Below, one piece after another: positions 1 through 8,387 of a stretch of 38,239 bases of DNA (positions within the stretch are counted from its first letter, which is position 1; every line of letters starts with the position of its first letter). The translations under genes were made by a program, and so were the position numbers. Origin of the DNA: Clostridium sp. (lineage in GTDB: Bacteria; Bacillota; Clostridia; Acetivibrionales; Acetivibrionaceae); NCBI GenBank assembly GCA_012798835.1, contig JAAZML010000142.1, positions 1 through 38,239 on the forward strand. The letters are read 5' to 3'. The notes under the pieces were generated by a model. The model did not search any database, was not told the origin of the DNA, and worked only from the letters and a program-made list of their open reading frames with translations.

Positions 1-569
1 CTCAAGGAATTTATTTCAAATGTTGCCTCTACCATATCATTAAGATAGCTGGTTGTCACAATAACATCAGTATCCGCCGGAACAACAAAACCGCCGATAA
101 TTTCTTCCCCTTCTTTTATCACCGGCACTTCCGGTTTATCAAGCATAATATATACGGTCTTTATGGTATCATTCCACTCCACCCTTGCGCCAAAGGCTTC
201 CGCCACATACCGTGCCGGTACAATAACCCTGCCCTCGACATTTACCGCAACGGTGTCCATCTGTTTTGCCGCGCCGTTTATCGTATATTCCTCGCTTCCG
301 ACACACAAAACCAAAATGTCACTGCCTCTTTCAAACGTAGCTTCGTTTTTTGCGCCGTCCCATGATACCACGGCCCCCAATTCTTCCCCCACAAACCTTG
401 ACGGTACCATCGTTCTGCCCTGGCTGTCGATGTACGGCTGCGTATCCGGGAAAACCACCTTCTCCCCGTTGCAAACAATCCTAAGCGGCAGCTCAATTGC
501 AAAACCTTTGGGAATAAAAGCGGATACCGCAATAACAGCAATCATTAAAGCCAGTAATTTTTTCTTCAT
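1..569 (-). CDS. Secreted stalk-domain protein (copper amine oxidase N-terminal-like), partial
   Basis: Partial gene: the frame stays open from an ATG at 569 to the window edge, so the C-terminus is missing. GGAGG lies about seven bases upstream of the ATG. Residues 1-22 form a signal peptide (KKK, hydrophobic run ending near PKGFA). Two repeats follow, with 'DSQGRTMVPSRFVGEELGA' at about 45-65 and 'VEGRVIVPARYVAEAFGA' at about 105-122, each followed by a V-W core ('VVSWD', 'RVEWN'). This is the pattern of the copper-amine-oxidase-type stalk domain (PF07833), common in clostridial cell-surface proteins. The family name does not imply amine oxidase activity; these repeats usually act as wall-associated modules attached to another domain. 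That domain would be encoded outside the window, so the overall role is unknown. Confidence 0.85.
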   Translation of the reverse strand, partial: MKKKLLALMIAVIAVSAFIPKGFAIELPLRIVCNGEKVVFPDTQPYIDSQGRTMVPSRFVGEELGAVVSWDGAKNEATFERGSDILVLCVGSEEYTINGAAKQMDTVAVNVEGRVIVPARYVAEAFGARVEWNDTIKTVYIMLDKPEVPVIKEGEEIIGGFVVPADTDVIVTTSYLNDMVEATFEINSL

Positions 570-799
570 TTTTATTTTCCTCCATTTGTCAATTATTATT
601 TTAAATTTTAACATAATTCGGTTACAAAATTAAGATTTCTTTGTTTATGTGAACGGTGCTGAATTGGTTTAGGCTCCTTGTTCTGACACGTACTTTCGTT
701 CTGTCAATATCACATTCACCATGCGCCGCACCGTCTCGAAATATATTTCAAACTAAAGCACCCCTTCCATAATAATTTTGTGGAAATCCACATTAAATT
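570..799. other. Intergenic stretch, no gene supported
   Basis: About 230 bases between the stalk-domain protein and the end of murJ. It is AT-rich apart from a short GC-richer patch at about 660-750. It holds a 12-bp palindrome GAAATATATTTC and a 27-codon minus-strand open stretch without a convincing start (see rejected items). No convincing terminator for murJ is visible. Confidence 0.5.
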
Positions 800-2383
800 C
801 TAAATCCTTTTATTTTTAATGTCACGTAGCTTGGATACAAAGATATTTTTAACATAGTTTGCTTCCTCTACCCCAATTAAAAGTACCGCCGCAAAATATA
901 CCATCACACCTACTCCGATTTTCGAACCCAAGGATATAACCTCAACAATTTTTGCCTGAGAATCTACAGTAATAAAAGTATCCATTAAAAAAAGTATGCC
1001 CCCCATGATTAAAGAAGCTGGAAGAATCTTTACCAAAAATCCCATGAGCTGTTTTAGGTATATTCCCTTCATTTTTTTATTAAGGATTAATAAAAGGAAA
1101 ATTGCATTTAAGGCACTTGCCAAAGAATAAGATAATGCCATCCCAGAAACACCCATATTGGTTGTTTTATAAAAAATAAAACTCAGCAAAATATTGATTA
1201 TAATGGTTGTACCGCCGACTAAAAGCGGTGTCAGGGTATCATTTAAAGCATAAAAAGCACGATTTATGATCGTAACAATTGATTGGCTCAAAAGCGCAAT
1301 TGAAAAAAACATTAAAATATTGCCAGCAACTAAAACTGATTCCTCGCTAAAAAGGCTTGTCATCTTAAATATTGTTCTTATTATTGGCTCTTTTAAAACC
1401 ATAAACCCTACCCCCGAGGGAATGGTTAATAAAAGTACGACCTTTATACCCCTCATCAGGGTATTCTTATATTCCTCTGTTTTCCCTATTGCAATATCTG
1501 ATGAAAGGGAAGGAAGTATAGCAATTCCCATTCCCTGGGCAAATATACCATAAGGCATTTGCCAAGTCCTATCGGCAATATTAAGGGCTGTCACTCCCCC
1601 GCTGCCAAACAAGGTTGCAAAAGCCCCTGTTACAATAGCATTAATCTGCACAATTGCAGAAGATATCAGAGAGGGTATAGCAAGCTTGGTTAACCTTTTA
1701 AAACCTTCATGTTTTAAACAAAACCCAAACCTATAGTGTCGCAGGTTTCTAAAAGTAAAAAGCAACTGGAATAGAAAGTAAATTAGTGCACTCCCCATAA
1801 CTCCAAACGCAACACCCCTAACCCCCCACCTGCTATTGCTAAATAACAAAATGCTAATTGCACTTCCCAAATTATATATTGAAGGGCCGTAGGCGGCAGC
1901 TGCGAATCGGTGGTAAGAATTTAACACCCCATTGGCAAGGCCTGCAAGCATTAAAAAGGCAACTGATGGAAAAAGGATTCTAGTTAGATCAACAGTAAGC
2001 TGCCTTTGTGCCTCGCTTTTGAACCCAACAGCAATCAACGAGACAATCTGCGGTGCAAATAAAATACCCGATAAACAAACTAAAGACATAACAAGCATGA
2101 TAACATTTATAAATGTACCTACTGCCTTCCATCCATTTTCCTCGTCTTTTTTTGCAATATAGCCCGATAGTACAGGAATAAGGGCGGCAGCAACCGCTCC
2201 GCCCACTAGCATATCATACATCAAGCCGGTTATTCTAAAAGCTATTGTATAGGCATCCCCGGTTTCATTGATCCCTATCATATTAGGTACTAGCATTTCC
2301 CTTAAAAATCCTGTGATTCTGCTTACAACAATGGATGACATAACAATAACTGCCGCACTTGTAAGCTTTTTGTTGTTTTTCAA
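800..2383 (-). CDS. murJ: Lipid II flippase MurJ (MviN family)
   Basis: Polytopic membrane protein of 527 residues, the usual length for the MurJ/MviN branch of the MOP flippase superfamily. It flips lipid II across the cytoplasmic membrane for peptidoglycan synthesis. The N-terminus 'SRITGFLREMLVPNMIG' (about residues 21-37) carries the conserved basic residues of helix 1, and about fourteen hydrophobic segments run through the protein. The start is TTG: it overlaps the TGA of cinA as TTGA, with a run of five G about ten bases upstream, so translation is probably coupled to cinA. Some clostridial paralogues (SpoVB-like) share this fold; the helix-1 motif favours MurJ, but which lipid-linked substrate it carries cannot be proved from sequence. 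Confidence 0.9.
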   Translation of the reverse strand: MKNNKKLTSAAVIVMSSIVVSRITGFLREMLVPNMIGINETGDAYTIAFRITGLMYDMLVGGAVAAALIPVLSGYIAKKDEENGWKAVGTFINVIMLVMSLVCLSGILFAPQIVSLIAVGFKSEAQRQLTVDLTRILFPSVAFLMLAGLANGVLNSYHRFAAAAYGPSIYNLGSAISILLFSNSRWGVRGVAFGVMGSALIYFLFQLLFTFRNLRHYRFGFCLKHEGFKRLTKLAIPSLISSAIVQINAIVTGAFATLFGSGGVTALNIADRTWQMPYGIFAQGMGIAILPSLSSDIAIGKTEEYKNTLMRGIKVVLLLTIPSGVGFMVLKEPIIRTIFKMTSLFSEESVLVAGNILMFFSIALLSQSIVTIINRAFYALNDTLTPLLVGGTTIIINILLSFIFYKTTNMGVSGMALSYSLASALNAIFLLLILNKKMKGIYLKQLMGFLVKILPASLIMGGILFLMDTFITVDSQAKIVEVISLGSKIGVGVMVYFAAVLLIGVEEANYVKNIFVSKLRDIKNKRI

Positions 2384-3633
2384 TTGATGTATTCCCCCGT
2401 TTCCCCAAGTAAATACCTTCTTATTATATCAAAAGCATAAAGTGTGGACATATTTCTTATCCTTTCTCGTCCTCCGCTTAGCTTTAGTTCCTTGCAATGG
2501 CATCCATCTTTATCCGAAAGTGCTATATATACAAGCCCCACGGGTTTGCCCCCCTCGCCCGCCTCAGGCCCCGCATAACCAGTAACTGAAAGCCCCAAAT
2601 CCGTCTTTGCTGATTTTCTTATGCCCACTGCCATCTCCATCGCCGTTTCCTCGCTAACATCTCCGAACTTTTCAAGTGTCTTAGTCGATACCCCAAGCTC
2701 ATCAATCTTTGACTGATTGCTGTACGAGATGATTCCTTTCTTAAAAACTTTTGATATTCCCGGTACCCCCGTGATTTTAGAAGAAATCATGCCTCCTGTG
2801 CAGGATTCTGCAAGGGCCAACGTAATATTATTTTTGATTAAAAGGTCTGCCGTAACAAATTCCAATTCCTCATCTTTGGTACTATAGAGCTGATCTTTTA
2901 ACCTTTTAGCTATCTCTTGTTCTACAAGGCTTATATTCTTGTACCCTTCTTCGGAAGTCTTGGATTTAGAGGTAAGACGTATAGTAACCAGACCCTGTTT
3001 TGCATAAGTGGCTATCGTAACCGTATCCTGTGTATCTATTAAATCTAAAATACCCTTTTCTAGCTGTGATTCGCCAATTCCAAATACCTTCAAATATTTT
3101 GAAATGGTTTTATACCCTGACTTTTCCCTAAGGTAGGGAATTACTATATTATCTAGCATTGGCTGCATCTCCGCCGGAGGACCTGGAAGCATTATTATGA
3201 TTTTGCCGCCCTCCTCCAAAATGCAGCCGGGTGCCGTACCCCTATTATTTTCGATAATTATAGCCCCTTCAGGGAAATACGCTTGTTTTGTATTGCTATC
3301 GACCATTTCCCTGCCCATCCTTTTGAAATAACATTCTATTTTTGTAAGGCTCCCCTCATGTATAACCAATTTTCTATTAAAAACCGATGCGATCACATCT
3401 TTGGTTAAATCATCCTGTGTAGGTCCAAGCCCCCCTGTTATAATAATGAGATCACACCGCTGTAGTGCCTTTGTCAGCTCCCCTTTAATCCGGGCAGGGT
3501 TATCCCCCACCACGCTGTGATAGTAAACATCCACCCCAATGCTGTTAAGCCTTTCCGAAATAAATCTTGCGTTCGTGTTAACAATTTGACCAATTAAAAG
3601 CTCCGTCCCAATAGCTAATATTTCTGCATTCAT
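2380..3633 (-). CDS. cinA: CinA-family protein (MoaB-like domain plus NMN amidohydrolase domain)
   Basis: Two-domain protein of 417 residues. The N-terminal MoCF/COG1058 domain opens 'NAEILAIGTELLIGQ' and has 'ITGGLGPTQDDLTKD' near residue 70. The C-terminal CinA/PncC domain has 'LALAESCTGGMISSKITGVPG' split around residues 273-293, typical of nicotinamide-mononucleotide amidohydrolases that recycle pyridine nucleotides. The full-length family is also called competence/damage-inducible protein A. The frame also has an ATG at 3639, but AGGTGA (3641-3646) is one base from it and seven bases from the ATG at 3633, so 3633 is preferred. It is first gene of a cinA-murJ unit, behind a probable extended -10 promoter at about 3670. 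The C-terminal deamidase role is inferred from family knowledge. Confidence 0.92.
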   Translation of the reverse strand: MNAEILAIGTELLIGQIVNTNARFISERLNSIGVDVYYHSVVGDNPARIKGELTKALQRCDLIIITGGLGPTQDDLTKDVIASVFNRKLVIHEGSLTKIECYFKRMGREMVDSNTKQAYFPEGAIIIENNRGTAPGCILEEGGKIIIMLPGPPAEMQPMLDNIVIPYLREKSGYKTISKYLKVFGIGESQLEKGILDLIDTQDTVTIATYAKQGLVTIRLTSKSKTSEEGYKNISLVEQEIAKRLKDQLYSTKDEELEFVTADLLIKNNITLALAESCTGGMISSKITGVPGISKVFKKGIISYSNQSKIDELGVSTKTLEKFGDVSEETAMEMAVGIRKSAKTDLGLSVTGYAGPEAGEGGKPVGLVYIALSDKDGCHCKELKLSGGRERIRNMSTLYAFDIIRRYLLGETGEYIN

Positions 3634-3668
3634 AAACATATCACCTGATTTTTAACATTTTGTAATTT

Positions 3669-3677
3669 ATTATATCA
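3669..3677 (-). promoter_or_regulatory. Extended -10 promoter for cinA-murJ
   Basis: On the minus strand the sequence reads TGATATAAT, an extended -10 (TGnTATAAT), about 25 bases upstream of the cinA Shine-Dalgarno site. No good -35 is present at the expected distance. Confidence 0.45.
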
Positions 3678-3732
3678 ATAACAGCAGCAAAATAAAAGCA
3701 TATACTGTAATTTCGTTCGGTTGTATTATTCT

Positions 3733-3762
3733 TTGCAGTGTCCATGGGGTTATGTGTATAAT
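3733..3762 (+). promoter_or_regulatory. Probable sigma-A promoter for ldh
   Basis: TTGCAG (3733-3738), an 18-base spacer and TATAAT (3757-3762) on the plus strand. This would give a leader of about 120 bases before the ldh start, containing an inverted repeat at 3834-3851. Confidence 0.5.
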
Positions 3763-3833
3763 ATAAGGGTATAATACATACAGCAAAATATGATAAAAGC
3801 AATAACCCGAAAACAAAATTTCATATGGGGGTA

Positions 3834-3851
3834 AAAAGTTTCCGAACTTTT
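3834..3851 (+). repeat. Perfect 7-bp inverted repeat upstream of ldh
   Basis: AAAAGTT, four-base spacer TCCG, AACTTTT, about 40 bases before the ldh start. It could be an operator or a small leader hairpin. It does not look like the usual Rex site of fermentation genes (TTGTTAA-type arms), so no regulator is assigned. Confidence 0.4.
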
Positions 3852-3892
3852 CTGGATTTAATATTAACTTAAAAGAAAGGTTGTGTAAAAGC

Positions 3893-4843
3893 ATGGAAAA
3901 TAGGGTAGTTAAAAAGGTAACCATTGTGGGGGCGGGCTTTGTCGGTTCAACTACAGCATATACGCTTATGATGAGCGGCTTAGTTTCCGAAATTGTTCTT
4001 ATTGACCTGAATGAAAAAAAAGCGGACGGGGAGGTTATGGATCTTAATCATGGCATGTCCTTTGTAAGACCAGTTCGCATATCCCGCGGAGATTACAAGG
4101 ATTGTACCGGCTCTGATATTGTAATTATAACCGCTGGTGCTAACCAAAAGGAAGGCGAAACAAGGCTTGATTTGGTAAAAAAGAATACAAGTGTCTTTAA
4201 GAATGTGGTGGGGGAAGTAGTAAAGTACTGTAATGATTGTATAATTTTGGTCGTAACAAATCCCGTGGATATTTTAACCTACGTTACCTATAAAATATCT
4301 GGATTCCCCAAAAATAGGGTTATAGGTTCCGGCACTGTATTGGATACCGCACGGTTCCGTTTTCTGCTCAGTGAGCATGTGGGGGTGGATGCAAGAAATG
4401 TTCATGCATATATTATAGGCGAACATGGAGATACAGAAGTTGCAGCATGGAGTCTTGCAAATATTGCCGGGATCCCTATGGACAAGTTTTGCGAGGATTG
4501 TCAAAAATGTGATGAGCAATCCTGCAGACAAGTAATTTACGAAAACGTTAAAAATGCAGCTTACCAAATTATTGAGAATAAGGGTGCAACATATTATGCA
4601 GTTGCCCTTGCTGTTAGAAGGATTGTCGAGGCCATTGTACGAGATGAAAATTCCATTCTTACGGTGTCAAGCCTTTTTGAAGGTCATTATGGTATAGATG
4701 ATATTTGCCTTAGCGTACCTACAATTGTCAATAAAAACGGAATTGATAAAATATTAGATGTTCCATTTGACCAAAAGGAGCTTGAATTGCTTAAAAAATC
4801 CGCCGACACACTAAAAGATATAGCCCATGCACTGGATATATAA
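3893..4843 (+). CDS. ldh: L-lactate dehydrogenase
   Basis: NAD-dependent L-lactate dehydrogenase of 316 residues, reducing pyruvate to lactate in fermentation. The Rossmann motif is 'VGAGFVGST' near residue 12. '[13 protein letters not shown]' near residue 85 has the Gln before the mobile-loop region that marks lactate rather than malate dehydrogenases, with its catalytic Arg. The catalytic His is in 'IIGEHGDTE' near residue 180. An unusual cysteine-rich patch ([10 protein letters not shown]) follows at about 200-210. The open frame begins at a TTG at 3881, but AGAAAGG (3874-3880) abuts it; the ATG at 3893 is the natural start, although its 12-base spacing is long. The gene is alone on the plus strand, divergent from cinA and convergent with glyA. 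Confidence 0.95.
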   Translation: MENRVVKKVTIVGAGFVGSTTAYTLMMSGLVSEIVLIDLNEKKADGEVMDLNHGMSFVRPVRISRGDYKDCTGSDIVIITAGANQKEGETRLDLVKKNTSVFKNVVGEVVKYCNDCIILVVTNPVDILTYVTYKISGFPKNRVIGSGTVLDTARFRFLLSEHVGVDARNVHAYIIGEHGDTEVAAWSLANIAGIPMDKFCEDCQKCDEQSCRQVIYENVKNAAYQIIENKGATYYAVALAVRRIVEAIVRDENSILTVSSLFEGHYGIDDICLSVPTIVNKNGIDKILDVPFDQKELELLKKSADTLKDIAHALDI

Positions 4844-4898
4844 TATTAAGGTTTGATTCTGAATTTCTCCAACAAATGAACTTTTGTATCATGTAAAT

Positions 4899-4923
4899 GG
4901 GCACTAGCCGAAAGCTGGTGCCC
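4899..4923. terminator. Hairpin between convergent ldh and glyA
   Basis: GGGCACTAGC / GCTGGTGCCC with loop CGAAA forms a ten-pair stem with one G-T pair, in the gap between the two convergent genes. A clean T-run is missing on either side, so it is a probable but imperfect bidirectional terminator. Confidence 0.55.
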
Positions 4924-4967
4924 CAAAATTTACTGTTATTAATATGGCTTCGAGCCACCTGCAGTTT

Positions 4968-6206
4968 CTATCTGTACAAGGGATATCGTCCGCATAACAC
5001 ACTAACCTTATCCCTTATAATTTGCTTATTATTTTCGTAATCGGTAATAGCTAAATTAATAAACTCCGCTATTTGTTTCATATCCTCTTCGTTCATTCCC
5101 CTGGCAGTAACCGCCGGTGTTCCAATTCTAATACCACTTGTTATAAATGGACTTTCCGTATCAAAGGGAATTCCATTTTTATTTACTGTAATATATACAT
5201 CATCCAAAATATTTTGCACATATTTCCCTGTAAGTCCTTTATTTCTAAGATCCACCAGCATTAAATGATTATCGGTACCATCAGAAACTAATTTAATACC
5301 CTTCTCCATTAATGAATCTGCAAGAGCCTTTGCATTTTTAACAACCTGCTCTTGATAATGCTTGAACTCATCGGTCAAAACCTCCCCAAAGCCGACGGCC
5401 TTAGCGGCAATAACATGCATAAGGGGTCCTCCTTGTATTCCAGGGAAAACAGCTTTATTGATCATTTTTGCATATTCTTTATCACACAAAATCATACCAC
5501 CCCTAGGACCTTTTAATGTTTTATGTGTGGTGGTGGTGACAAAATGGGCATGAGAAACGGGCGAAGGATGAATACCCGCAGCAACAAGCCCGGCTATATG
5601 GGCTATGTCCGCCATTAGATATGCTCCCACCTCATCGGCAATTTCCCTGAATATTTTAAATTCCAATACCCGGGGGTATGCACTTGCACCCGCAACAATC
5701 AACTTGGGTTTGTGTTCTTTAGCCATTTTCCTGATTTCATCATAATCGAGCCTGTAGTTATCCTCTCTTACTCCATAGGAAACTACATTAAAATATTTGC
5801 CGGATATATTTACAGGACTTCCATGACTTAAATGTCCCCCGTGGGAGAGGTTCATTCCCAGCACCGTATCGCCAGGATTTAGCAATGCAAAAAACACCGC
5901 CATGTTAGCCTGTGCACCTGAATGGGGTTGTACATTTGCATGTTCTGCCCCAAATATCTTCTTAGCACGTTCGATGGCAAGTTCTTCGACCACATCAACA
6001 TGCTCGCAGCCACCGTAATATCTTTTTCCCGGATACCCCTCGGCATATTTATTTGTAAGGGGTGTACCCATTGCCTGCATCACAGCCTCGCTAACAAAGT
6101 TTTCCGACGCAATAAGCTCAATTTTATCTCTTTGACGGTCAACTTCATTCTCTATGGCCCTTGCAACCTCTGGATCCGTTTTTAGTACGCTATCCAAACT
6201 ATACAT
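4968..6206 (-). CDS. glyA: Serine hydroxymethyltransferase
   Basis: PLP enzyme of 412 residues that interconverts serine and glycine with tetrahydrofolate, supplying one-carbon units. Signatures: '[11 protein letters not shown]' near residue 30, '[15 protein letters not shown]' near 52, 'DIAHIAGLV' near 200, and the PLP-lysine motif '[14 protein letters not shown]' near 222-235. The start is the ATG at 6206, with AGGAGG about six bases upstream; an upstream in-frame GTG at 6239 lacks support because the family starts at this Met. A consensus promoter at 6395-6423 gives a leader of about 180 bases. FolD, the other one-carbon enzyme here, lies 25 kb away. Confidence 0.97.
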   Translation of the reverse strand: MYSLDSVLKTDPEVARAIENEVDRQRDKIELIASENFVSEAVMQAMGTPLTNKYAEGYPGKRYYGGCEHVDVVEELAIERAKKIFGAEHANVQPHSGAQANMAVFFALLNPGDTVLGMNLSHGGHLSHGSPVNISGKYFNVVSYGVREDNYRLDYDEIRKMAKEHKPKLIVAGASAYPRVLEFKIFREIADEVGAYLMADIAHIAGLVAAGIHPSPVSHAHFVTTTTHKTLKGPRGGMILCDKEYAKMINKAVFPGIQGGPLMHVIAAKAVGFGEVLTDEFKHYQEQVVKNAKALADSLMEKGIKLVSDGTDNHLMLVDLRNKGLTGKYVQNILDDVYITVNKNGIPFDTESPFITSGIRIGTPAVTARGMNEEDMKQIAEFINLAITDYENNKQIIRDKVSVLCGRYPLYR

Positions 6207-6394
6207 AAAAAACCTCCTGTTATATTGAGAGAACCCCACACCTCAACCGGAACATACCCGAATAATATATGGTTCATAAAAAATCTGTTCTCCCCCTAAA
6301 ATGTTATCAAATACAAATATCGCCATTTTATATGTTTTGCAATAGATATCCCTCAATGGTTTTGGTATTGCAAAATATTCACATGGACAATAAA

Positions 6395-6423
6395 ATTATA
6401 TTAATTATCACCCTGAGTGTCAA
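6395..6423 (-). promoter_or_regulatory. Consensus sigma-A promoter for glyA
   Basis: On the minus strand: TTGACA (6418-6423), 17-base spacer, TATAAT (6395-6400), an exact match to the consensus with ideal spacing. Its -35 lies at the boundary with the upstream DUF2225 gene. Predicted start of transcription is near 6388. Confidence 0.85.
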
Positions 6424-6426
6424 CGG

Positions 6427-7104
6427 TTATTTAGGCTTATCCATCTGTTCTTTCATTATGCGATACTGTTCTCTTGCATTTTCAATCAGCATTTTGTTTC
6501 TCCTTGCCTCCTGAGAGCTTATAACCCTATTAAACCATACAAGAGCATCATCAAATTTTTCTAATCTTCTGCAAAGCTCAGCAATCATATACATACATGT
6601 ATATTGATCAAGCTTGCCTATGGGGAAGCTTTGCGTTTCGTAGGTCTTAGTATAATATTTCAATGCATATTCTAAAAACTCCATTTCCCGTATATCCTCT
6701 TTAATTCTGTAAAACCACGCAATCCTAAGACAAACTTTTGCAAATTCGATGGGATTTGCATTAATTTTGCAAAGGTTGTAAAGTACAAGTTTGAAAGCTT
6801 CAATAGCCCCGTCAACATCTCTTTCCCCGGTAAAATCTCTAGGCTTCCAATTTGCCGTAATATTTTCCTTGACTATCTTTGTGTCTTTATAGGAAATGTT
6901 TTCAAAATCATCACTATGTGCCGCGTAACCGCAATTACCACATACCCATGCCTCATAAAAAATAGGGTTAGGGCCTTGGTAATAAACACAAAAATCGCTA
7001 TCCCGGGATGATGCAATACAATGCCTTGATCTTACCCTGGTTATTTCAATTTTCTTTTGACATACGGGACATACCACTTTTTTGTTATACAGTGATTCTA
7101 TCAA
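6427..7104 (-). CDS. DUF2225 family zinc-binding protein
   Basis: A 225-residue protein of the DUF2225 family (COG1655), widespread in Clostridia and of unknown function. The N-terminus holds CPVC (about residues 12-15) and CGNC (about 56-59), a likely four-cysteine zinc site, with an 'RSRHCIASSRDSDFCVYY' stretch between them. The C-terminal half (about 85-210) is helical and resembles TPR-type repeats ('FAKVCLRIAWFYR', 'CMYMIAELCRRLEKFDDAL'). The start is TTG at 7104 with GAGGG seven bases upstream; no ATG is available near the N-terminus of the zinc domain. The next gene downstream, glyA, has its own promoter, so the two are probably separate units. Confidence 0.85.
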   Translation of the reverse strand: MIESLYNKKVVCPVCQKKIEITRVRSRHCIASSRDSDFCVYYQGPNPIFYEAWVCGNCGYAAHSDDFENISYKDTKIVKENITANWKPRDFTGERDVDGAIEAFKLVLYNLCKINANPIEFAKVCLRIAWFYRIKEDIREMEFLEYALKYYTKTYETQSFPIGKLDQYTCMYMIAELCRRLEKFDDALVWFNRVISSQEARRNKMLIENAREQYRIMKEQMDKPK

Positions 7105-7205
7105 TTATTTTCCCTCTTTCGATATTATTTTACCCCCCTTAAAAATTCTTTTATATGATTATTTAATAGGTAGTTTGATCCTATATTTTTTAAATTCTAT
7201 CTAAT

Positions 7206-8387
7206 CTACTGCTCAGCCGTTATAACCATTAATTCGGCTCCCTCAACTGCTTTATTAACAAGCTGGTCTATATCCAAAATACTCTCGGAAACTTTTATCC
7301 TTTGAAGCTTTGGTTTTGTTACCGGATGCTTTGCTACAAAAACTGTACAACAATCCTCATAGGGTAATATGGAAGTTTCATAGGTTCCAATCTTTTTAGC
7401 TATCTGAACAATTTCATTTTTATCCATACCAATAAGGGGTCTGAAAACCGGCATATCTACAGCAGCATTTGTAACCGAAAGAGCCTGTATTGTCTGGCTC
7501 GCTACCTGACCTATGCTCTCACCCGTAACCAGTGCCACAGCCCCTACCTTGTTTGCTATTTTTTCTGCTACTTTCATCATTATCCTTCTCATTATTATGG
7601 TTAGTTCTTCATGGGGACATCTTTCATATATTTGCATTTGAATATCAGTAAACGGAATTATGTGAAGATTTATTTTGTGGCAATATTGTGCTAAAATTTT
7701 TGCAAGCTCGATTACCTTTTCCTTGGCTCTTTCGCTGGTATATGGGTAGCTATAAAAATGTACAGCATCTATTTCTACACCCCTTTTGGCTACCATCCAC
7801 CCTGCGGCTGGGCTATCTATTCCGCCAGACAGTAACAAAACAGCCTTTCCGTTGGTACCTGAGGGCATACCACAAAATGCGGGTATTATCTCCGAATAAA
7901 TATAAGTAAACTCCCTCACCTCTACATATAAGGTAAATTGGGGATTTATAACATCAACGCTGAGATCGGGAATGTTTTTTAAAAGAAATGCCCCCAGTTC
8001 TCTGCTTATTTGGGGCGAATCCATAGGGAATTTTTTATCTCCTCTTTTTGTTTCGACTTTGAATGTTAAATGCCCTTTTCTCTTTACCAAATCCTTCGCC
8101 ATTTCAAGCGAAAATTCCTCAATAATATTATAATCGGATTTTATCCTCCATACAGGACTTATGGAAACAATACCAAATACCTTAGTAAGGGAGACAATTG
8201 CCTCATCAAAGTCATAGTCCTCTTCTCTGGGTACAACATATATCCTTGCTTGGGATTTTTGTATATCAACAGCACCAAGTCTTTTCACAGCCTTTTTAAT
8301 ATTAGAAATAAGCTTGTTCTCAAACATGGATCTATTCAATCCCTTTAAAAGTATCTCGCCATACCTTACTAAAATAACCTTCTTCAT
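7206..8387 (-). CDS. thiI: tRNA 4-thiouridine synthase ThiI
   Basis: Sulfurtransferase of 393 residues that adenylates U8 of tRNA and inserts sulfur to make s4U; in some bacteria it also serves thiamine thiazole synthesis. Domains: N-terminal ferredoxin-like region, THUMP (about 60-165), and PP-loop ATPase with 'LLLSGGIDSPAAGWMV' near residue 183. The conserved cysteine pair is 'YEDCCTVF' near residue 345. There is no C-terminal rhodanese domain, so it is the short Bacillus-type enzyme, which takes persulfide sulfur directly from a desulfurase. Its ATG overlaps the TGA of the upstream desulfurase gene as ATGA, with GGAGG upstream, showing tight coupling with its likely sulfur donor. Confidence 0.96.
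   Translation of the reverse strand: MKKVILVRYGEILLKGLNRSMFENKLISNIKKAVKRLGAVDIQKSQARIYVVPREEDYDFDEAIVSLTKVFGIVSISPVWRIKSDYNIIEEFSLEMAKDLVKRKGHLTFKVETKRGDKKFPMDSPQISRELGAFLLKNIPDLSVDVINPQFTLYVEVREFTYIYSEIIPAFCGMPSGTNGKAVLLLSGGIDSPAAGWMVAKRGVEIDAVHFYSYPYTSERAKEKVIELAKILAQYCHKINLHIIPFTDIQMQIYERCPHEELTIIMRRIMMKVAEKIANKVGAVALVTGESIGQVASQTIQALSVTNAAVDMPVFRPLIGMDKNEIVQIAKKIGTYETSILPYEDCCTVFVAKHPVTKPKLQRIKVSESILDIDQLVNKAVEGAELMVITAEQ

Noticed and set aside
163-633. Plus-strand 156-codon frame over the stalk-domain gene
   Set aside because: The minus frame has a signal peptide, a Shine-Dalgarno site and recognisable repeats; the plus frame is its shadow.
669-752. Short minus-strand open stretch encoding FEIYFETVRRMVNVILTE and a few more residues
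   Set aside because: Looks a little like a gene remnant but has no start with a ribosome site and only 27 codons; cannot be told from chance.
779-791. GTGGA-AA-TCCAC-like sequence after murJ as a terminator
   Set aside because: The loop would be about two bases and there is no T-run on the minus strand.
3670-3924. Minus-strand 84-codon hydrophobic frame upstream of cinA
   Set aside because: No good ribosome site, overlaps the ldh promoter and start, and has AT-rich chance-like composition.
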